Source: Maniola hyperantus
Lineage: Eukaryota; Arthropoda; Insecta; Lepidoptera; Nymphalidae
Direction of reading: 5' to 3'
DNA length: 64,000 nucleotides
Assembly (NCBI RefSeq): GCF_902806685.2
Contig: NC_048537.1
Coordinates: forward strand, 9,446,720 to 9,510,719
The notes beneath the pieces are model-generated. The model was given only the letters and a program-made list of their open reading frames with translations. It ran no database searches and had not been told where the DNA came from. Positions 37,201-46,200 of the stretch are shown here, one piece after another. The position numbers were made by a program, and so were the translations under genes. The stretch's first letter is position 1; each line of letters begins with the position of its first letter.

Positions 37201-40200
37201 TTAAGAGATGAGAGGTTTGCGGGCAACTTTTAAAATTCAAACTTGATCGTGGAACGAGTATTGCTGTCTATGATTGCTTTCTAACTCATCGACATTCAAT
37301 TTTATTTAATTACTTTACTTTCTAACTCATCGACAGCTAATTTAATTTAATTACTTTACTTCTTATGTTATGATTTTCATCTTATTCACTACCTAAAAGC
37401 ACTAAAAGGTTTTGCATGATTGATTTAGGTATCTACCTAATATATCCGTCAACAGTTTATGAAGTAGGTAATTCATGTCTCACAATGCTGCGTCCAGGCT
37501 CCGTCTGGGCGAAAATGTGTGAAAATGTTCGACACGGCACATAGTCCGTCACGCTGGCCAAGTGTGGATTGGCAGATTTATTATTATGTATGAAAATGTA
37601 TAGGACGATTTTAAATAAATCGACTGAAAAACAATGGTCTAAGGTTAAAAGCTATTGCTTAGGTAGGTATAGGAAGTTGTTTCTTCTCGGACACGTGATC
37701 CGAAAATACAGCCAGACAAATTGGTATACAATGCAAACGCACACACGTTTTTTATTAAAGAAAACCCCTTACTGTTCATTACGCAAAATTGCTTCCGACT
37801 GAAAATTAAAAGTGGCTGGATTGTTTCCAGTATAACAATCTCAGTGAAATGCATTTTAAGCGGTTAATGCCGTGGAAATTGGTGTGAAGCGGGGACGGGA
37901 TGGCAGCTCATGCAATTACACAGATGTCGCGAGAGGCGCCCGCACAGCGTCTAATGGCGACCCGTAAATGTTCAATTTTGCCCGCTATTAATGTTGTTTC
38001 ATTTGTTCCACGAAGCCACGAAGGCTAGCTTTTGCTACTGTTAACCTTTCTTTGTTGTATTCTTAAGCTAGGTAATTTGCAAAGGGTTGTCACGTAGCTC
38101 TAAGATGTATAATACTTCAAATAGATCCCTATTTTTGTCACAGTGTAATGAAATATAATGTGTTATCAAAGTATTTAATTTATTTTATTACTAGACTAAC
38201 TGATGCCTGCGACTTCATTCGCGTAGATTTAGGTTTCAAAAAAGGTAGTTATTTCGAAATTACAGACAGAACCTTCCATTTTATTTATGAGTATAGAAGT
38301 ATAGATGAAAGTGTCTGTCTTTGGGAATCTTGAAAAACTAAATCCACGCGGACGAAGTCGCGGGCATCATTTGCAACGGCTAAACTGATGCGATGCCACT
38401 TGCTTCCAAATCCTGCTAACGTTCCTTATTTGCATTGGGCTTTGAAATCGGTATGTAACTTGCCAGCGGGACAGGAGTGGAGAAGGCGGGTAGATAGGTG
38501 CGAAGGGTGCAACGGATCGACGTGTTTTTTGCATGGATATGTTAAAGATCTGGAGCCCTAGGGACATAGGCTACTTTTATCCCGGAAAATAAAAGAGAAT
38601 TACGGGTTTTTAAAAACCTAAATCTACGCCGACTAAGTCGCGGGCATGAACTAGTTTATAATACTAGTATGGATATGGATGTTGTTATCAAAGTCAAAAT
38701 TAATTTATGTAAATAAGTAAGCAAATAATTAAAAATAGTTACTTATCTAATATTTTTCATTGAGATGTTGAGACGATACTAAGTATTTTCATCTACTTAT
38801 ATTAATAATAACAATGAGAAATGCTTTCAATAAAATATATTATTATTTTGAATAGTTTAATTCAAATTTTTACTAGTTTTTTTCTTATATAGAAATTAAA
38901 GTGAGCTGAATAGAGCAACCAAACATAACATAACCAAACATCGTAATTACTAAGATATCTCTAAATTACTTTTGATTTCAAAATAAAACTGTCGTCTAAG
39001 AAGAAACGATTCCTTAATTTCCGTTATGTCAGTCGTCAAATTTAGACTCGATTGGAAATCGTTGAAGCAATGCTCTACGTTTTCATTCCCCACCTCTTGT
39101 CTCATTTTCCTTAACTTAATATCTAAGTATATCTTTTGATACGCTCATAACTTGTCTGGTCGATATGTTTTATTTAAAAAGAAAAAAAAACTAAATTAAA
39201 ACCGATTTATGATATTCATCTGCAAGTGACATATTATTTATTTATTTCATGCAGGCAAGGTCCATAACGTACAATAATAAGTATCTAAACTAAAAAATAA
39301 TTTAAGGCAAACATTTTTGGATTATTAACTAATGGCGTAGCATATATAGTCAGCATTATTGTTTGGCGTAGCATAACTGGTAGATACCATTATATGTACC
39401 TACCTTAATAATTTTGTTTTTGGATAAGGTGTGCCCAGAACTTAGGTGCATACCTACCTGCTTTTTCAATTTTGAAAACCACAAAAACTTCAAATCAAAT
39501 CAAAAATTATTTATTTCATGTATGACAATTAGTGTCTCTTATGCTACGACTGTAACTCTACCACCGTTTGGAAAGCAGATTCTACTAAAAAGAGCCCAGC
39601 AAGAAACTCAAAAGTTGCTTTTTTTACAACTACTTTGTAGCAACTTTTCGGTATTCAATAGGTAAATCTTGTTATAAAATATTTTATTTATTTTACACAG
39701 GTAGCATGGATGCATTTCGAGCAGTCGGCCATTTTGACGGTACACAACCACGTGATAACTCGTAACCCGCGTGTAAGTGTGACCCACGACAAGCATCGAA
39801 CCTGGTTCCTGCACATATCGGACGTACGCGAAGAGGACCGGGGTCGCTACATGTGCCAGATCAACACCGTTACTGCCAAGACTCAATTCGGCTACCTGCA
39901 TGTAGTTGGTAAGCTAATCGAACCAACCGGCCAGCATCAAGCAAGGTTCTGATAGTCAAAAAATATCGCAACACATATTGTCATATTATTATTACATACC
40001 GTGAGTTTGCAGTGAACATTTACATAAAAACATGTTGAAAACTCTGTTTTCTGTTAATGTATCAAACTGCCTTCAGGTTGTCATATAATTTGTTGAAGAA
40101 TGGCTTGTTTGATATATTTTGGACTGCGAATCGAGATTCGTCACCTATCAAACATTTACACGTTTTTTTTCCGGCGTAAACTCACAGTTATACCGGTATC

Positions 40201-43200
40201 AATACCTACTAATCAATTAATCATCATCATCATCATCATCATCGTCATGATTAACTCATCGCCGGCTCACTACAGGGCACAGGTCTCCTCTCAGAGTGTG
40301 AACGATTTTGGCCGTAGACTACCACGCGGGCCCCGTACGGATTGGCAGATTTCACACACCTTTACGGACATTATAGAGAACTCTCAGGCATGCAGGTTTA
40401 TTCACGATATTTTCATTCGCCGTTACGAAAAGTTAGAGGTGCGTGCCCGGGATCGAACCCCCGACATCCGATTAGGAGGCGGACGTCCTAACCCCTAGGC
40501 TAACTACCAATACAGCTACAATAACTGATAACATAGTTATTGTGTTTATATATCAGTAAAATAGGTATGTTACTGATGGGATCACGAATAATTTGTCTTA
40601 GAACGTAGACCGCGAAAAAAAAATTTGCCTTAAAATAACCAAACAATGAAAAAAATTACTTAGATAGGTACCTAAGTGTATGAATATTTATATGCAAATA
40701 TCTAATAAGTTTAAGATAATATAGATATAGGTAACAAAAAAATTACTTATGAGGTTTTAAATGAATTTTCTAAAAATACCTTGACCAATATCAACCAGTC
40801 CTGAATTTGTTTTTTATGAGAAAGTTATACATTATGAATAATTTTTCAAGATGTCATGAACAAAGTAATAAAGTTACAGATAATATGAACTACTTTGGCA
40901 CAGTTAAAAAGTAAATAACTTACCAAAATTGTCTAACATCTGAAAGTTTCCTAACCTCATTTTACTAGATTTTTACTGCCCAAAAAGTCTATCAAAAACA
41001 ATATTATTTACATTTTGTAATAACTTTCACAAGTTGCTCTACTTTTCTACGAGAACTTAGAGATACCATCCTCAATGCGGCAACTTTGTCCAAAACAATA
41101 TGTCCATGTTAGTAAGAAGATAGTTTTAGTTTCTTATACGGCCATGAATAGTACAGTAAACATAGATAACTATTACTCAAGGAATCTTCTTTCCTAGTAA
41201 GGTATAAAAAAATCAGGATCTTGTTAAGTATCCTTTTTATTTATTTTTCCTAGTGGATATATTTTTTCTATTTTTTACTTACTATGCCAGAGCTTTTTTT
41301 TACAGATGCTTTTTTATTAAAGTCTGTGTTACAAGTCAATGTTATCAATTATAACAAGACAAGAAGCCGTATAATATTAATAGACTTTTGAGAAAATTTT
41401 ATCCTAGTAGTTTGTAAACGTGATAAGCGATGATAGTCTAGTGATTAAGATTTCGGCCTTCGGGAGGTCAGAGGCTCAATCCCGGGCACGCACCTCTAAC
41501 TTTTCGAAGTTAATTTGGTTTTAATCAATCACTTGTTTTAACGGTAAAGGGGAAAACTGCATAGTGAGGGAACCTGCATGCCTGAGAGTTCTCTACCATG
41601 TTCTCAAAATTGAATGAAGTCTGCCAATCCACAGTTAGCCAGCGTGGTAGACTGCATAGTCCTAAACGCTGCTTATTCTGAAAGGGGATTTGTACTCATT
41701 GATGGCTGGCGCGGATGGCTTAAGATAATGTTTGTAAACGTAGTGATAAATAAAACTTTGTTTTCTAGTTATTCATGTTTACAGTGCCCCCGTCAATCGA
41801 CGACTCGTTGAGTTCGAGCGACGTTATCGTCCGAGAGGGCGCCAACGTCACTCTGACGTGTCGCGCTAATGGCTCTCCTAAGCCTACCATCAAGTGGAAA
41901 CGGGATGACAATTCAAAAATCTCCATCAGTAAAGGACATTCAGGTTAGTTACTGACTTACAAAGAAACCTTTGCATCAGTTAGCAACCCTTTATCAAATG
42001 TCAATAATATGCGCGTTTAATATGGGAGCTTGTAGGTAAAACGTGACGTGACATAAATATGACGCGAGAGTTACTAAACTTTTAACTATAGAGGACGTGG
42101 ACTTTATATATTTTTGAAGACCCTATATATTAAGTATTAACAACTATTCCTATTGTACCTGTATACTTACCTAATCAACAACAATACCTAAGCACCTAGT
42201 CACTACCACAGAGGAAGGAAAGTAAGCATTAGTTATCGGCAGCACAAAGTGTTACATCGCACTTCAATAATTAGAAAGGTAAAATGAATTTTTCTTACAG
42301 GATTTCAATGTTTTAGAAAAGTAGAAGCCTGATCTTGACATTTATTTTTAGTTTCGGAATGGGAGGGCGAAGTGCTGGATATGGCCAGAATTTCACGACT
42401 GGACATGGGAGCCTATTTATGTATAGCCAGTAACGGAGTACCGCCGACAGTGTCTAAGAGAGTCAAAGTTAGCGTCGACTGTAAGTCTAATTGATAAGTT
42501 TCCAAACAATGTATACTCTCTCTACACAGTTAGAGCTACTGTAACGTGCATGAAGCGTATTTAAACATAACTTTTTTTTAAATGATAACTGTAATATTTA
42601 TCAAATATATTTTTACAGTTCCACCTATGTTATGGATACCCCACCAACTGGTTGGTGCCCCTCTATATTACAATGTTACATTAGAATGTTTTACGGAAGC
42701 CTATCCCACTTCGCTGAACTACTGGACTCGTGAAGACGGTCATATGATACACGAGAGCTCTAAATACCACATGGAGAACACTGTGGGGTCACCACAATAT
42801 AAAACTCACATGAAGCTACTCATCAGGCATATTATTACTGAAGACTATGGGATGTATAAATGCGTGGCAAAAAATCCAAGAGGCGAATCTGATGGAACTA
42901 TACGACTATACAGTAAGCATAGTTAATACGTTTCAATGAACTTTGATGAATTTTAAGTAACTTACTATTCACACCACTCGCTTGACAATGCCTTATTACA
43001 GACCTGTTATCTAAAGGTAAAGTCGTAACGTCATAACATTCCTATGACTTAGCCGGGTTGTAATGTTGTACATGGTTGTACTGAAATCCATTACGTCTTA
43101 AGGGATGTATGTAATGTTATTGAATTTAGAATAAATACTCCGCACCCGAAGCGAAACGTTATATAGTGGTGTTATTGAAATTAATTAATTATTTAACTTA

Positions 43201-46200
43201 AAATTAAAATGTCGAGGGGTGACGATGATGACAGCAGTAATTTAACTCCGGAAACTATTATGCTAAAAGTTTAATAAACGATTTGCTCCCGGAAATTTCT
43301 AAAGACAGATAGGTATGTACCTATTTATGCGTACGAAAATTTCGATTTTATCGTTTTTTTTTTCATTTGTCTCGCGAGGAGTGAAAAGTAGAGTATTGAA
43401 CTTCAGCGCAATACTTTACTAGTCTTGGGCACCCCTAAACCCCACGCTTCACTCAGGTTTCTAGATGCGACACCCTCGCTACGCTCGAAAGTTACTCTAA
43501 AATCCATAATTACGCTTGAGATTTATCCCGGCGCCGGTCACGTAAGACTTTAACCCCATGTTGAATAATTTACCATAACATTTATGGTGTTTTTTAGCGT
43601 CATCACCGCCCACAACGACTCCAGACCCTAGGACAATAACCATTCCTCCACCGTCAAGACCTCCACGTCGAGACACGCCACTTGTAGATAAAGGTAAGGT
43701 ATTGTGAAGGGGTAGGCTGTTATAGGTAGAAATGATAATCTAGCGTCGTGAGTCATGAAGTAATGCTTTATTCTTCTAAAACATTTTCCATCGCCCCACA
43801 CTGTAATTATGAGCTATATAAAGAGGTAGTCACTGGCCTGAACGAAAGGGGGGTCCATAGGCACTTCTGGGAACCCCAGGTTCCTTGTCAAACCAGGTCA
43901 AACCCCTACGAAACTATCTACAGGCTGCACGAACTATACCGCTGGTGGCTACAGGGGGAGCTCCAGCCGTGAACCTCTGCGGTTTTCTTCGAGTTTCTGG
44001 CTTTGGGATCCCAGAAATGCCTACGGACCCCCCTTTCGTTCAGGCCAGTATCGTCCTCTTTACTACCTACTACTATACAGCTACGTATTATTTATTGAGT
44101 AAATTAATTTAATTAATTAATTTAATCATTTAATACAAGTAAATTTATCATCAGATATTATTTATCAATAAAGCAGTACAGTAACTGTTTTTTCACGTTA
44201 TGATAATATCATACTTCTACTGACAGGCGTGTATAGAAGAGTTGATATAAGTTTTTATTTTCAAACAAACATTATGTTTCCTTTGATATTATGAAACGAA
44301 CAAAATAATGGAAAATAAAACACCGTAACTAACGTAACTATACCTACCTACCTTCCAATCAATAAAATTCGCGGTTAAATGAGTCCATTAATATCTGATA
44401 TTGTGGCCGATAAAATGCATCCAAACAAGATTTTTATGCCAGTGATTTCGTTTATTAAGAGATAATAATACCTTTATGAGTTGTAGCCCCGGTGATCGTT
44501 CGGTTTATTTTCATTGTTTGCTGCCGTTTCCATTATTATTAGCAGTCGTATATATGTTTATAGATCATAAACTATTACGATGCTTTGCTTGTCGTGAAGC
44601 TGTTAACAGACTTCAAATATTATGGTCCTCGTAAAATACAAACAAATCATTTATAAGCTGAGGCTTTATAGAAGGGGTGTGGACGGGTTTATGACTGTTC
44701 TATACGATACATTGCTTGACCGGTCTGTCTATAATTTTAACACTCACAAAATTTCACACAGTTTTCACCAATAGAAAGAAGAATTATCTAAGAAGGCTAT
44801 AATTTATGTATATTTTGCGACAGTAATTTACCGGTAGGACGATATTATTGTGAATTACCTAAGTCATAAAAAACGGCACCCGAGTGAAACCTCGGTGAAT
44901 CACTAGTTTATTAATAAAGATAACATAAAGTAAATGAGATAACATAAAATATTATTAAGTACCGTACTAAAACTATTTTAAATACTTGAAATAAAAAATT
45001 TAAAACCGACACTTAATAAAAAGTTACTACCCATTGATGGGTTATAATAACTAGCCATGAGCTTAACTTGTGTCGATATAACCGGTCGTATCTAATACCA
45101 TTATACCGATCTCATAATACCAGAGAGTCATAAGTTCGTGCGCGTCATTACTCCACCGTTATTGGGAAGTTGGACATTTTCCCGGACATGCTGTCGCGCC
45201 GGACAACGACATCTTGCGCCACAACCTATTACAGCCCAGTGTCAACTTCTGCTTCCCCTTTTACAATAACAATTTTCTTTATAGTTTTCATGATTAGTTT
45301 GGTATATTAATTATAAAAGTTTTTTCTAACAATGATAAACCCTATTTTACAATAATATGCACCTTATCAGTACATTGAACGAAAAACGTTTTGTGTATAA
45401 ATAGGTTGGTACTTAAAAAGAACTTCTGAAGAAAAATATCGGGTTATCGAGGACATTCAGTGACATATATTATTCAACAGCTGTGAATCAATACAACTTT
45501 ATTGGAATAATTATTATACTTTCGGCCCGTCCCAACTTTGCTCTGGTAGGTACATAAGTCATAATGAACAGCCTATGTTCGTGTACAATAATGTACCTTT
45601 CTAATGGTGAAAGAATTTTTCAAATAGGTGCAATGGTTTTGGAGAATACCCTTCACATACCTACAAACTCACAAATCTCGAACTATTTCTTTATATTATT
45701 TGTATAATTTGGGTATGTAATATATTTGTAAAGGTATATCTACATTGAAATACAATTTTAAAGCTAATTTTATTTAGGTTAAACCATATTTTCAAGCAAG
45801 TCAATTTATGGGAATCTATTTGGACGTATTATGACTTATTTCACAAAATATAGCATATTAAGATTGTGCATAAGTACCTAGTTGAAAAACAGTTTCCTAT
45901 GCACATGAACTTGAAAAATCCATTTAGACGACGACGGATCGTAAGTTTAGCGGCGGGTTGTTTTTGTACGGGGCGGCGACGCGGCGCGGTTAGGACATCG
46001 ACCGCCGTTTCGGTTTTATTTTTTGCTTCCATTACGAATTTACGGCTAGGCCAGCCACTCGACAATATTGCGCAACTTTTCAATATCTGCCGGCCGCCGA
46101 CCGCCGCCGTCCGCTCCCTTGCCATATTGAATCTTTTCCTTTCCCTAATGAGTGTTGTATCTACTTGTCGTTTCGTTTCGTTTAAATATCGCATCTTTTC

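Noticed and set aside
40100..40498. 132-codon plus-strand frame
   Set aside because: It lies over a minus-strand SINE and a (tca)n run; the Ile run and the GARDRTPD-like end are typical SINE read-through.
43209..43274. Micro-ORF reading MSRGDDDDSSNLTPETIMLK in DIP intron 5
   Set aside because: Short, followed at once by stops, and next to repeat-like sequence (tcgctacgctcgaaag). Too little to call a gene.
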